Shown: positions 31,641 through 41,029, counted from the stretch's first letter. The stretch is 64,000 bases of DNA from Photobacterium obscurum (GCF_026191635.1 NZ_JAKRRW010000020.1:43017-107016), one strand, 5' to 3'. Program-made: numbers and translations. Notes: generated from the sequence alone by a model not told the origin.

Positions 31641-32007
31641 ATCTTGTCATTATTAGTGCAGTTATTGTTCTACACGCGAGCAAAAACGTGATCAATCTAA
31701 CAGTTTTTGCTTTAACCGTAAAGTTAGTGACGATTTATGACAGCTTGTGAATGGCTCGCATTATTACAGAATGGCCCATCCTTAGCCCTATTTTCCCCTC
31801 AAGCTAGTAGAAAATCACCAGAAACCGCCAATTTCGGCACTGTAAAGAATTCTTCACTTAAAGGTTATGTGAGAAATATCACATTAATTGCAACACATAT
31901 CAAGACAATACCGCTTGACCGCACTAGGGGCAACAAGTGAATTACCATCGCGGCGCAGGAGTGGTACGATTACGGTATAAAAGCAAGCGATTTATGGACC
32001 TGATTCT
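31641..32007. other. divergent cyaA/hemC control region
   Basis: A 367-base gap with both promoters. It contains a perfect CRP site (31868-31883). The rest is A+T-rich with no recognisable ORF or RNA gene. Confidence 0.7.
31868..31883. promoter_or_regulatory. perfect consensus CRP site
   Basis: TGTGAGAAATATCACA matches the CRP consensus TGTGA-N6-TCACA at every fixed position. It lies about 270 bases before the cyaA start and 125 before hemC. In E. coli cAMP-CRP represses cyaA from such a site. Confidence 0.85.
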
Positions 32008-32940
32008 ATGACCGATAAACCGATCCGCATTGCCACCCGCAAAAGCCCGCTGGCAATGTGGCAAGCAGAATTTGTAAAAGATGCCCTTGAGCAGGCCCAT
32101 CCAGGCCTGACCGTCGAGCTGGTTCCTATGGTGACCAAAGGCGACATCATTCTGGATACCCCTCTGGCCAAGGTCGGTGGTAAAGGTCTGTTCGTGAAAG
32201 AGCTCGAAGTCGCCATGCTCGAAGACCGTGCCGACATCGCCGTTCACTCCATGAAAGATGTACCGGTGGAGTTCCCTGACGGGCTTGGCCTGGTGACCAT
32301 CTGTGAGCGTGAAGATCCTCGAGATGCTTTCGTTTCCAATACCTATAACACCATTGACGATCTGCCTGCCGGTGCCGTCGTCGGTACCTCCAGCCTGCGC
32401 CGCCAGTGCCAGTTGCGTGCCCAGCGTCCGGATCTGGTGGTCAAAGATCTGCGTGGCAACGTCAATACTCGCCTGCGCAAACTCGATGACGGTGAGTACG
32501 ATGCCATTATCCTGGCCTGTGCCGGACTCAAGCGCCTAAAAATGGAAGACCGTATCCGTGATGCCATTGCACCGGAAACGAGCCTGCCGGCCGTTGGACA
32601 AGGTGCTGTCGGTATTGAGTGCCGTCTGGACGATCAACGCGTCCGCACCCTGCTTGATGCGCTGAACCACCAGGAAACAGCAACCCGCGTACTTTGCGAA
32701 CGCGCGATGAACAACCGCCTGCAAGGAGGCTGCCAGGTACCCATCGGCAGTTACTCAGAGCTTCAGGGCGATCAGATCTGGCTGCGCGCCCTGGTCGGTG
32801 AGCCTGACGGCAGCGAAATTGTCCGCGGCGAGATCAGCGGCCCAATCGCTGAGGCAGAAGCATTAGGCACCCAGCTGGCCGACGAGCTGCTTGAAAAAGG
32901 GGCCAAAGCCATCCTGGACAAGCTTTACGGCACCGCCTGA
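32008..32940 (+). CDS. hemC: porphobilinogen deaminase (hydroxymethylbilane synthase)
   Basis: Joins four porphobilinogens into hydroxymethylbilane. It has 310 residues. Visible are IRIATRKSPLAMWQAEFV at the N-terminus, KDVPVEFPDGL, GTSSLRRQCQL with the pyrrole-binding Arg residues, and the dipyrromethane-cofactor Cys in QGGCQVPIGS near residue 242. It heads the hemCDXY operon, divergent from cyaA, and its stop overlaps the hemD start (TGATG). Confidence 0.97.
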   Translation: MTDKPIRIATRKSPLAMWQAEFVKDALEQAHPGLTVELVPMVTKGDIILDTPLAKVGGKGLFVKELEVAMLEDRADIAVHSMKDVPVEFPDGLGLVTICEREDPRDAFVSNTYNTIDDLPAGAVVGTSSLRRQCQLRAQRPDLVVKDLRGNVNTRLRKLDDGEYDAIILACAGLKRLKMEDRIRDAIAPETSLPAVGQGAVGIECRLDDQRVRTLLDALNHQETATRVLCERAMNNRLQGGCQVPIGSYSELQGDQIWLRALVGEPDGSEIVRGEISGPIAEAEALGTQLADELLEKGAKAILDKLYGTA

Positions 32941-33695
32941 TGACCATACTGATCACCCGCCCGGCTCCAGAATGCCATCAACTTGCCCGGCAGCTGAATG
33001 CGGCGGGGATCAGTGCAATTGCCCAACCTCTGCTGGATATTCAGCCAGGAGAGCAGCTTTCTACCCTCATTTCCCAGCTAAATCACCTACAACCTGATGA
33101 TTTTCTGATTGCCGTCAGTGTTCATGCAGTGAACCTAGCGCACAATTACGTAACAACACAAGGTGTCAGCTGGCCAAAAAACGTGCATTATATGGCCGTG
33201 GGGCATAAAACTGCTGCAGCGCTGGCTGAGTGCACCGGTTGTGAGGTGCTGTCACCCCCTACGCGCTGTGACAGTGAGGGATTACTGGCATTACCTCCAC
33301 TGGCAAACCTGCAGGGACGCCGGGTACTGATACTGCGCGGCAATGGCGGCCGTGAGCTGATCTACCAGACTTTGCAGCAACGTGGGGCCGATGTCAGCTA
33401 CTGTGAGACGTACCGGCGCAGCTGGATCGCGCTGGACGGGGCACAGCTGTGTCAGACATGGCAGTCGCAGCAGGTCTCCTCACTGGTGATCACCAGTGGC
33501 GAACAGCTGGCACACCTGAGCAGTTTAATACCTGATGACACGAAGGCTTGGTTTCTTCAATGCCACCTTTTCGTACCAAGCCAACGAATCGCAGACCAGG
33601 CTCGCATGCTTGGTTTTACTACTATTTCCACCGTGGAAAGTGCGGCCAACCACCACCTTTTCACGACCCTAAGCAAGATAGGCACGATGGGATAA
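32940..33695 (+). CDS. hemD: uroporphyrinogen-III synthase
   Basis: Cyclises hydroxymethylbilane with inversion of ring D. It has 251 residues of the weakly conserved HemD fold: ILITRPAPECHQLARQLNAAG at the start, VSVHAVNLAH, YMAVGHKTAAAL, ILRGNGGRELIYQTLQQRGADV and LVITSGEQLAHL. Identification rests on these and on its place between hemC and hemX. It overlaps hemC by one base and ends 4 bases before hemX. Confidence 0.92.
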   Translation: MTILITRPAPECHQLARQLNAAGISAIAQPLLDIQPGEQLSTLISQLNHLQPDDFLIAVSVHAVNLAHNYVTTQGVSWPKNVHYMAVGHKTAAALAECTGCEVLSPPTRCDSEGLLALPPLANLQGRRVLILRGNGGRELIYQTLQQRGADVSYCETYRRSWIALDGAQLCQTWQSQQVSSLVITSGEQLAHLSSLIPDDTKAWFLQCHLFVPSQRIADQARMLGFTTISTVESAANHHLFTTLSKIGTMG

Positions 33696-33699
33696 TCGG

Positions 33700-34902
33700 A
33701 TGACTGACAAAAAAACCAATAATGAAACCCCTGCAGATAAAAACCAATCAGCAGCGTCAAAAACAGCGGATAAGCCAGGTCAATCAAGTGCCAAAGCGCA
33801 AGCGCCTGAAACATCTGCCCCAAAAAAATCGGCAGCTAAAGCCGACAGCACCCCGCAACCCGCAGCCCCTCAGCCAGCCGAGAAAAAAAGCGGAAGCAAA
33901 ACCGGTGCTATCGCGATTGCACTGGTCATCGCACTTGGTGCCGGCCTGTACTATCACGGCCACCAGCAAACCCTAGCGCAAAATGCCAAAATGGCCGATC
34001 TCCAGCAGCAGCTGGCGGGTATGCAAAACAACCTAGCGGCCAACCAGAAAGAAACCCTTAACCAGGTAGAGCAAAGCCTGCAGCGCACCGATGTGTCGCT
34101 GTCCCAGCAAAACAAGTCAATCACCGGCCTACAAATGGCACTGGCCGAAATGAAGGGACGCCGCCCGAACGACTGGCTATTGGCCGAAGCCGATTACCTG
34201 GTCAAAATGGCAGGTCGCAAGCTATGGCTTGAGCATGACACCGTTAGCGCGACTATCCTGCTGGAGTCTGCCGACCACCGGGTTGCCGAACTGAATGATC
34301 CGAGCATGACGCCAATCCGAGAAGCCATGCACAGTGACATTACGGCCCTGAAAGCGGTTGCCCGCATCGACCGAGACGGCCTGGTGCTCCGCCTGACCAG
34401 CCTACAAGAAGAAGTGGCGCAACTACCGCTGGCCAATGCCATCATGCCGGAGGCCGAAAAGGTCGAAGCAACGACAGTGTCAACGTCAGTTGACGACTGG
34501 AAAGAAAACCTGATGACCTCACTGAAAAACTTCAGCGAGCACTTCGTGACCTACCGTACCCGTGACGGCAGTGTGATCCCGCTACTTTCACCGAAGCAGG
34601 ATTTCTACCTACAGGAAAACATTAAGTCGAAGCTGGAAACCGCCATCAAGTCGGTATACCGCGAGCAAGGCGAGCTATACAGCAAATCGCTGCTGATGGC
34701 GAAAGAGTGGGCCGAGCAGTTCTATGATATGGAAGATCCTGCCGCACAGAGCTTTGTCGCAACCCTCGATAAGCTAGCCAAAGAAGATGTTGAGGCCAGC
34801 TACCCAAGCAAGCTGAAATCACAGCCACTGATCACTGATGCCATCAGCGAACGCCTGCGTCAGCAGGTTAAGCCACTTAGCACAGAGGAGAACCCAGCAT
34901 GA
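33700..34902 (+). CDS. hemX: HemX, uroporphyrinogen-III C-methyltransferase-like membrane protein
   Basis: A 400-residue inner-membrane protein. The first ~65 residues are low-complexity, rich in Lys, Ala, Pro and Gln, and probably disordered; one membrane segment follows (GAIAIALVIALGAGLYYHG), then a periplasmic coiled coil (MADLQQQLAGMQNNLAANQKE in part) and a conserved C-terminal domain (RPNDWLLAEADYLVKMAGRKLWL in part). Despite its database name, no SAM-binding methyltransferase motif is visible. Its stop overlaps the hemY start (ATGA). Confidence 0.92.
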   Translation: MTDKKTNNETPADKNQSAASKTADKPGQSSAKAQAPETSAPKKSAAKADSTPQPAAPQPAEKKSGSKTGAIAIALVIALGAGLYYHGHQQTLAQNAKMADLQQQLAGMQNNLAANQKETLNQVEQSLQRTDVSLSQQNKSITGLQMALAEMKGRRPNDWLLAEADYLVKMAGRKLWLEHDTVSATILLESADHRVAELNDPSMTPIREAMHSDITALKAVARIDRDGLVLRLTSLQEEVAQLPLANAIMPEAEKVEATTVSTSVDDWKENLMTSLKNFSEHFVTYRTRDGSVIPLLSPKQDFYLQENIKSKLETAIKSVYREQGELYSKSLLMAKEWAEQFYDMEDPAAQSFVATLDKLAKEDVEASYPSKLKSQPLITDAISERLRQQVKPLSTEENPA

Positions 34903-36086
34903 TCAAACTATTACTGCTGGTCGCTGCGCTGATCGCCGGTATTGTTGTCGGTCCGATGCTAGCAGGCAACCAAGGCTATGTATTGATTTCTGTTGCCAAC
35001 CAAACGCTGGAGATGAGCCTGACCACCCTGATCCTCTTGGTTGTGGTGCTGTTCGGTGCTTTCTTCCTGCTGGAAACAATCATCAAACGTCTTCTGTCAG
35101 TAAGCAGCTCAACTCGAGGCTGGTTCTCTGGCCGTAAGGCACGTAAAGCCCGTCATCAGACCTCAACCGGTCTGATGAAGGCAATTGAGGGTGACTGGAA
35201 ACAGGCTGAGAAGTTGGTGGTCAAAGCCGCCAAACACAGCGATGCTCCGCTACTGAACTACCTGGCAGCTGCCGAAGCAGCACAAAGCCAAGGGGATACC
35301 ACGCAGCGTGACGAATACCTCAAGCTAGCTGCTGATATCGATGGCCAGAATTTGGCTGTGGCACTCACCCGTGCCAAGCTGCAGTTCCGCCAGCAACAGT
35401 ATGAGCAGGCCGTTGCCACGCTGCAGGATCTCAAGCAAAACAACAGTCGCAACCCGGTTCTTCTGGCGTTGCTGAAAGACTGCTACCTCAAGCTGGAAGA
35501 CTGGAAACCACTACTGGCACTGCTGCCTCACCTGAGCAAGCTGGGTGTGATCAGCGCCGAGGAAGCAGCTGAGCTAGAAGTTAAGGCCGAATGCGGCCTG
35601 ATGACCCACATCACTCAACAAAACGGCAGCGAAGGCCTAATGGGCCACTGGAATAGCCTTAATCGCAAGACCAAGCAACGCCCAGAGCTGATTGGCTGCT
35701 TTGTCAAACTGATGAGCCGCCACAATGCTGACAGTGAAGCGTACACAGTACTGCGTGACGCGCTGAAAAAGAGCTCGGACGAAGGCCTGATCAGCCTGGT
35801 ACCGGCACTGAACTTGTCTGACTACCATCCGGCCATTGTCCGACTGCAGGATCTGCTCCGTTTTGACAGCAGCAACCCAAGCACTCACAGTGCCCTTGGA
35901 CAGCTGTTCATGCGCGAGGAGAAGTGGGAAGAAGCCAAACAGCACTTCGAGCGAGCCATTGAGCTACGCCCGAATGTGGCAGACTACGGCTTCCTGATCG
36001 AGGTACTGGAAAAGCTCAATGACAGCAAGGCAGCCGCAGACCTATCACGCGAGGCGCTGACGCTGGCTCTACCGGCCAAAAGCTAA
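34899..36086 (+). CDS. hemY: HemY family TPR membrane protein
   Basis: A 395-residue inner-membrane protein of the proteobacterial HemY family (unrelated to the protoporphyrinogen oxidase of Bacillus with the same name). Two membrane segments occur at the N-terminus (LLLVAALIAGIVVGPML and LTTLILLVVVLFGAFFLLE), followed by a long series of TPR-like helices; the last repeat (ALGQLFMREEKWEEAKQHFERAIELRP in part) is a clear TPR. It probably scaffolds heme enzymes. It ends the operon. Confidence 0.93.
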   Translation: MIKLLLLVAALIAGIVVGPMLAGNQGYVLISVANQTLEMSLTTLILLVVVLFGAFFLLETIIKRLLSVSSSTRGWFSGRKARKARHQTSTGLMKAIEGDWKQAEKLVVKAAKHSDAPLLNYLAAAEAAQSQGDTTQRDEYLKLAADIDGQNLAVALTRAKLQFRQQQYEQAVATLQDLKQNNSRNPVLLALLKDCYLKLEDWKPLLALLPHLSKLGVISAEEAAELEVKAECGLMTHITQQNGSEGLMGHWNSLNRKTKQRPELIGCFVKLMSRHNADSEAYTVLRDALKKSSDEGLISLVPALNLSDYHPAIVRLQDLLRFDSSNPSTHSALGQLFMREEKWEEAKQHFERAIELRPNVADYGFLIEVLEKLNDSKAAADLSREALTLALPAKS

Positions 36087-36113
36087 CATTTAGGCAACAT
36101 AATATTTTGAGAC

Positions 36114-36140
36114 AAAAAGCACCCATAAGGGTGCTTTTTT
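36114..36140 (+). terminator. terminator of the hemCDXY operon
   Basis: Stem AAAAAGCACCC / GGGTGCTTTTT with loop ATAA, followed by T; 28 bases past hemY. Confidence 0.9.
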
Positions 36141-36288
36141 ATGCCTATTTACATAGATTTATGTGCCAAAATCCGATCATTTGTTTCCAAGTGTTAACAG
36201 CCATTTCATCTTATATCTACGCCATTGATAGCATAATGTAAAAGGTATTCAATACTGTCTCTCGTCGCTAACTGATGGATAACTAACA

Positions 36289-36378
36289 ATGGATATGCTT
36301 CCTTGGATGATCGTTTCTGGCATTGTTGTATCTGTGATCACTTGTTTGATGACAGCGGTTTTGATCAAAGAATCATAA
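36289..36378 (+). CDS. 29-residue single-pass membrane peptide (hypothetical)
   Basis: A short ORF, MDMLPWMIVSGIVV... to ...LIKES, made of one hydrophobic segment with a short acidic N-terminus and a charged KES end. It lies alone between the hemY terminator and a second strong terminator 9 bases past its stop, which implies a separate short transcript. A weak promoter-like CATAAT is near 36230. The ribosome site (GGAT about 10 bases upstream) is weak. I do not recognise the family; it could instead be incidental to a small RNA. Confidence 0.5.
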   Translation: MDMLPWMIVSGIVVSVITCLMTAVLIKES

Positions 36379-36386
36379 TCAGCCGG

Positions 36387-36421
36387 AAAGAAAAAAGCCT
36401 CCAGGTCGGAGGCTTTTTTTA
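36387..36421 (+). terminator. terminator after the 29-residue ORF
   Basis: Stem AAAAAGCCTCC / GGAGGCTTTTT with a 5-nt loop, then further T. Because A runs and T runs flank it, it may also serve the reverse-strand gene ending at 36448. Confidence 0.85.
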
Positions 36422-36447
36422 TGGCACTTTTACAATGGCCGAACCCG

Positions 36448-36885
36448 CTATAACTGCAGGGCTTTTTGCAAAGCCTGATCATAGCGCTGTACCGCCTTGG
36501 CAGCCTTTTTCAGTCGCTTATTTTTCTTCTTAGCTAGCTTTTTCAGCTGCTTGGCTTGTTTTTTTGTCACCGTCGGCTGAACGGCCGCTTGCTCCTGTTC
36601 ACTCACTGAAACCGCCGCCAAGTGCGCCTGGACAGTCGGGGACGGAGCCGGCAGTTTGCTTACCGTTGCCACGTTACCCGGCGCAGCTGAAGCTTTATCT
36701 GCCACCGTCGGTACGGCAACCGGAGGCCTGGCCTTTAAGGCACTCGGCTTACACAGGTAGGCTTTGTCGCTGGCAGAGCGGGCGCAACTGCTGCAGATAT
36801 ATTTAGGCTCACTGACCAGTTTGCTGATCATGGCAAACTGATCGGCAATTTCAACCCGGCGATATTTACATAGAGACTTTGCCAT
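36448..36885 (-). CDS. hypothetical protein with N-terminal Cys motif and basic tail
   Basis: A 145-residue protein I cannot assign. Three parts are visible: an N-terminal domain with four Cys (SLCKYR, ICSSCAR, YLCKPS), possibly metal-binding; a low-complexity Ala/Pro/Val linker; and a strongly basic Lys-rich C-terminal helix (KKQAKQLKKLAKKKNKRLKK), possibly nucleic-acid binding. The ATG at 36885 is chosen for its GGAG 7 bases upstream; a frame beginning 7 codons earlier exists. It stands alone between rsmJ and the hem operon on the opposite strand. Confidence 0.65.
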   Translation of the reverse strand: MAKSLCKYRRVEIADQFAMISKLVSEPKYICSSCARSASDKAYLCKPSALKARPPVAVPTVADKASAAPGNVATVSKLPAPSPTVQAHLAAVSVSEQEQAAVQPTVTKKQAKQLKKLAKKKNKRLKKAAKAVQRYDQALQKALQL

Positions 36886-36991
36886 CAACCACTCCTTCAG
36901 CAACAACCAATTATTCTTATTATCTCCCAGCGTCTCACTGCGTAGCAGCCAGCAACAACTGACGACAATAGGATCAAAAGCGGTCCCGGCT

Positions 36992-37762
36992 TTATTTCAT
37001 CGCCGCGATCACATAGACATCAAAGCGGTTCTTCTTGGTTTCAATCGCCGTCGAGGGTTTTTGGTCAGCCAGAAACTCCGCGTAATCCGGTCGCTTAACC
37101 ACCACGCGCTTAGTGGCCAAGGCTAATGCCGGAGCCAACAGACTGTCAGCATCGTTATCGGCACCGACCAAGGTCTGGAAAACCCGCATCTCTTTTTTCA
37201 CTAGGGCCGATTTTTTCTTGTGCGGGTACATCGGGTCGAGATAGACCACATCCGGCGCGGCAAAGTCAGGATCCGCCGCCAGCTTATCCAGTGCATCATG
37301 GCTGGAGGCATGCAGCAAGCTGAGCCGTTCGCTGATCCAACCACCAATGTCCGGGTCTTGCTTGGCCCGATTCAGGCCGTCATCAAGCAGGGCCGCCACG
37401 ACCGGGTGTCGTTCCACCATCTGGACCTTGCATCCCAGCGACGCCAACACAAAGGCATCACGTCCCAGGCCTGCAGTCCCGTCGACCACTGTTGGCGTTA
37501 CCCCGCCTTTGAGGCCAACCGCCTTGGCTATCGCCTGGCCACGACCACCACCAAACTTACGCCGATGCGCTGCCACACCACCCGCCAGGTCGACAAACAC
37601 CGCTCCCAACTTAGGTTCATCGCGTTTGTGCAGCTCTAACCTGTCGGCAGTTAGCACCAAGGCAAAAGGGCTGTTTTCATCATGGCTCAGCCCCCAGCGC
37701 TGGGCTAATTCATCCAGTTCATGCTGGCGGTCTGGCGTGTCACAAATTAGGGCGAGTTGCAC
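36992..37762 (-). CDS. rsmJ: 16S rRNA (guanine1516-N2)-methyltransferase RsmJ
   Basis: Methylates G1516 of 16S rRNA. It has 256 residues from the GTG at 37762, preferred because GGAG lies 6 bases upstream and the product begins MQLALICD like E. coli RsmJ; a longer GTG frame from 37792 lacks a ribosome site. Motifs: KRDEPKLGAVFVDLAGG, AHRRKFGGGRGQAIAKAVG, SAM-binding VVDGTAGLGRDAFVLASLG, and the DPMYPHKKKSALVKKEMR catalytic region. All match the family strongly. Confidence 0.95.
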   Translation of the reverse strand: MQLALICDTPDRQHELDELAQRWGLSHDENSPFALVLTADRLELHKRDEPKLGAVFVDLAGGVAAHRRKFGGGRGQAIAKAVGLKGGVTPTVVDGTAGLGRDAFVLASLGCKVQMVERHPVVAALLDDGLNRAKQDPDIGGWISERLSLLHASSHDALDKLAADPDFAAPDVVYLDPMYPHKKKSALVKKEMRVFQTLVGADNDADSLLAPALALATKRVVVKRPDYAEFLADQKPSTAIETKKNRFDVYVIAAMK

Positions 37763-37840
37763 GGGATTCTCCGGTTCAGAAACAGTAAGCACCGCGGCAT
37801 TTCGCTAATATCGAGCAACTCGGGTGCATCAGGCACGGGA

Positions 37841-40800
37841 TTATACCACCGCCCCTGACGATTGCCGAAACTCTGACGCATGGCACAACTCACTAACCAG
37901 CTCCGCCAGCGGCTGCGGTTTACCAAACAGATATCCCTGAGCATAGTCGACCCCGAGATCCCTGAGGCGGTTTAGAATTGCTTCATTCTCAACAAATTCA
38001 GCCACAGTCTGCTTGCCCATTTTCTTGGCCAGCTCATTGATCGCCTTGACCATGGCAAAGTCCATCTCATCCTCAGCGATATCACGCACAAACATGCCGT
38101 CAATCTTAATAATATCGACCGGCATTCTTTTCAGATAACCAAACGAAGACAGCCCGGAGCCGAAGTCATCCAGTGAGATCAGGCAACCCAGAAATTTAAG
38201 CTGGGTAAAGAGCTGGATTGCCTCGCTCATATTGCCGATAGCTGCCGTTTCGGTGATTTCCAGGCACAGTTTATTCGTCGGCAATCCCGAACTGCGAATT
38301 TTTTCGACCAGAAAACAGACAAAGTCCCGGTTGCCCATTGACTGCCCCGACAAATTGATCGCACACAACTCCAACTGCTCAACAGCCTCAGGGTGTGCCA
38401 CCAGCCAGTCAATGACCTCATTAACAACATAACGGTCGATCAGGTGAGCGAGGTTATAGCGCTCCGCCGCAGGCATAAACAACCCGGGGGAAACCATGGC
38501 ACCATCGCTATCACGGATCCTGACCAATATTTCATAGTGCTGCTTGCGGCTTTGCGAGGACAGCGGGGAAATTTGCTGGGCATGCAGCTCCAGGCGCTTC
38601 TCGACCAGCGCCTTGCGGATCAGATTGACGCATTCCATTTCCAGTTCGCGGCGCTTCAGCTCTTCATCATCCGGATGATAGAGATGCAGTCGATTTCGCC
38701 CCTCATCTTTGGCAGCATAGCAGGCAGTATCGGCCTGGGCGTGTACCTGCTGCGGCGAGCCTGCGGTTTCGTCAATCAGCCGGATCCCTATCGAACCACT
38801 AAAACTAAACCGGGTGTTCTGCCAGTAGAACTCAGCATCTTCCAGTAGGCGCAGTACTTCACTACCAAACTTAACTGCTTCGTCCGGGCTACAATGGCGC
38901 AAGATAATTGCAAACTCATCGCCGCCAAGGCGGGACAAGGTGGCTTTGTCCGGGGTGATCCCTTGCAGCAGCAAAGCGACCTGTTTCAATGCCTCGTCAC
39001 CCGCTTCATGGCCCGCGGTATCGTTAATGACCTTAAACTGATCGAGATCGATATAGAACATCGCATGACGAGCCCCTTTATCCCTTGCTTCCAGCAATAC
39101 CGTCTCCAACTGCTGTTCAAAGTAATTACGGTTGAACAGATCAGTCAGGTAATCATGGCACGCCCGGTACTCCAACTTGGCTTCCAGTTCACGGGTAGAA
39201 GAAATATCCTCCCCCACTAACAAAAGTTGCAGTTTTGACTGGGTCGGGCGAATCGTCTCGCGAATCCATACCGTATGGCCATCAGCGCACCGGTACCTCA
39301 GCTTACGCCGCCAAACCTTTTGCTTCTCACTCTCACGAACCGTAGATATATATTGCTGCGGCAACGGCACATCATCGAAATAGAAGTCAGTAACTTTATG
39401 GCCCAGCATCTGCCGCTTGCTGTAGCCCAGTAGATCGGCTGCAAACTGGTTCACCGACTGGATCCGTGCCTGAGCATCCACTGCCAGCAATATCACCGGT
39501 TGCTGTTCGTAAAGCAGGCGGTAGCTCACCTCCCGCTCGCGTAGCTTTTCTTCCATCTGATGACGGGAAGTCACATCCCGTGCCTCGAACAGCAGCTGAT
39601 CAGCTTCCCCTACCCACTCCGGCATCCGCTTCATGGCGATATCCAGCATTCGCCGTCCATCATCATGGCTCTGGATCTCTACCTCAAACCGCACAATTTT
39701 ATCCTGCCACGCCGAACTAAAAGCACGGCTGAGCTGAATCGTGGTATCCGGCTCCCAGCAGTGCCAGCGCCACATCGGGCGATCGTATTTGATAATAGCC
39801 CGCCCAACCAAGCTCTGGAGGGCGAGGTTACCCGAAATCAGCACACCACTGTCGTCTAGGATCCCGATATACTGGAAGCTCTGATCAAAAACGCCTTCAA
39901 ATAGCGCCTGACTCTGCTGCAGTTTCTGTTCACTCTTACGCAGCCGGCGTATCATCAGAACCAGCAACACGATAATTGTGCCCATGATCACCACTGCAAC
40001 CGTCATGGCACGAAGCTCTTTGCGATAGCGCTCGAACCAGGTCTGTGGCTTATTCATCACCACCACATCCTCAGGCACACTCAGCCCCCAGCGCTGCAAA
40101 GCCTGGTGGTTAAACATTTCCTTGCCCGCGCTATGGGCAAACATTGGCAATTGATTGATATCACCATGAATGATCGCCACCAGCAACCTGCCGATTTGCT
40201 GTCCCTGCTCATAGCCACTGCCCATAACACCGCCGACGACACCATGCTCAAGCAAATACTGATATGAGGCATACACCGGCGCTGACGCGCCCTCGGTCAG
40301 TACCTCAACAAAAGAACGGCTCCCCATGTAATTTCCGCTACTGTCAAGAAAGTAACTCAGATAGATAATCGCAGAATGATCCGGCAGTAGGGATGCCTGG
40401 GAAAAGATATCGCTGAATTTCCCCTTCGACAGCCGGTGCACCGCCAAGTTTGAAGGATTGGCCTTCAAGTAATCATCAATCTCCTGCCACATCGCCTGGC
40501 CGGTATAAGTTTTATCGGCAATAACATAAATCTGCTGCAAATCCGGCTGCTGGGATAAAGCCAGAGAAATATTATCCGCCGGGTTCGTCACATCGAGTAC
40601 CCCGGTCACCTGTGATAACCGGCTATGCTTCTGTGGCTGATAGTTGTTAATCCCCACCATCAATACCGGAGTCTCACCAACTTCGTCAGACAGCTGATTC
40701 ACCAGCCATAAGGCATGATCGTCGGTGACGACAATCGCCCGATACTTTTCGCGGGTCAATTTGGTACGGTAAATATCCAGCAATTCGTTCAAGTAGCGTT

Positions 40801-41029
40801 CGGACTGATAGCGCTTGCTATCCATATAGCTGACATGGAGCGGAATATCGTAAGCTTTAGTGGCTGATTCCAAGCCTGCCTGTAACGAATCGGTCCAGCT
40901 CAATCCCTGGTGGTAGGAGTGAATAACTAAGGTATCTTTGACCTGCGCAGACACAGGGGCCGCCAGCAGCAATAGAAGTAAAACAAGCAAACGCATAAAA
41001 CGTCGAGGATTCCTGTCGTGAAAGTCCAT
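37841..41029 (-). CDS. membrane GGDEF-EAL protein with periplasmic binding domain and PAS domains
   Basis: A large cyclic-di-GMP enzyme of about 1062 residues. Order: signal/membrane region (MRLLVLLLLLLAAPVSA); a periplasmic ABC-substrate-binding-like domain (about 30-320, HSYHQGLSWTDSLQAG, LMVGINNYQ); a second membrane segment (AVVIMGTIIVLLVLMI); two PAS-like domains; a GGDEF domain with intact LGGDEF but no RxxD inhibitory site; and an EAL domain reading EIL at the signature, with DDFGSG and EFVE present. So both activities are possible. The start is uncertain: ATG 41029, ATG 40996 or GTG 41038. No operon partner. Confidence 0.88.
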   Translation of the reverse strand: MDFHDRNPRRFMRLLVLLLLLLAAPVSAQVKDTLVIHSYHQGLSWTDSLQAGLESATKAYDIPLHVSYMDSKRYQSERYLNELLDIYRTKLTREKYRAIVVTDDHALWLVNQLSDEVGETPVLMVGINNYQPQKHSRLSQVTGVLDVTNPADNISLALSQQPDLQQIYVIADKTYTGQAMWQEIDDYLKANPSNLAVHRLSKGKFSDIFSQASLLPDHSAIIYLSYFLDSSGNYMGSRSFVEVLTEGASAPVYASYQYLLEHGVVGGVMGSGYEQGQQIGRLLVAIIHGDINQLPMFAHSAGKEMFNHQALQRWGLSVPEDVVVMNKPQTWFERYRKELRAMTVAVVIMGTIIVLLVLMIRRLRKSEQKLQQSQALFEGVFDQSFQYIGILDDSGVLISGNLALQSLVGRAIIKYDRPMWRWHCWEPDTTIQLSRAFSSAWQDKIVRFEVEIQSHDDGRRMLDIAMKRMPEWVGEADQLLFEARDVTSRHQMEEKLREREVSYRLLYEQQPVILLAVDAQARIQSVNQFAADLLGYSKRQMLGHKVTDFYFDDVPLPQQYISTVRESEKQKVWRRKLRYRCADGHTVWIRETIRPTQSKLQLLLVGEDISSTRELEAKLEYRACHDYLTDLFNRNYFEQQLETVLLEARDKGARHAMFYIDLDQFKVINDTAGHEAGDEALKQVALLLQGITPDKATLSRLGGDEFAIILRHCSPDEAVKFGSEVLRLLEDAEFYWQNTRFSFSGSIGIRLIDETAGSPQQVHAQADTACYAAKDEGRNRLHLYHPDDEELKRRELEMECVNLIRKALVEKRLELHAQQISPLSSQSRKQHYEILVRIRDSDGAMVSPGLFMPAAERYNLAHLIDRYVVNEVIDWLVAHPEAVEQLELCAINLSGQSMGNRDFVCFLVEKIRSSGLPTNKLCLEITETAAIGNMSEAIQLFTQLKFLGCLISLDDFGSGLSSFGYLKRMPVDIIKIDGMFVRDIAEDEMDFAMVKAINELAKKMGKQTVAEFVENEAILNRLRDLGVDYAQGYLFGKPQPLAELVSELCHASEFRQSSGAVV

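Noticed and set aside
37841..41029. Degenerate (inactive) EAL domain
   Set aside because: The signature reads EIL, but the catalytic Glu, DDFGSG and EFVE are present, so loss of activity cannot be concluded from sequence.
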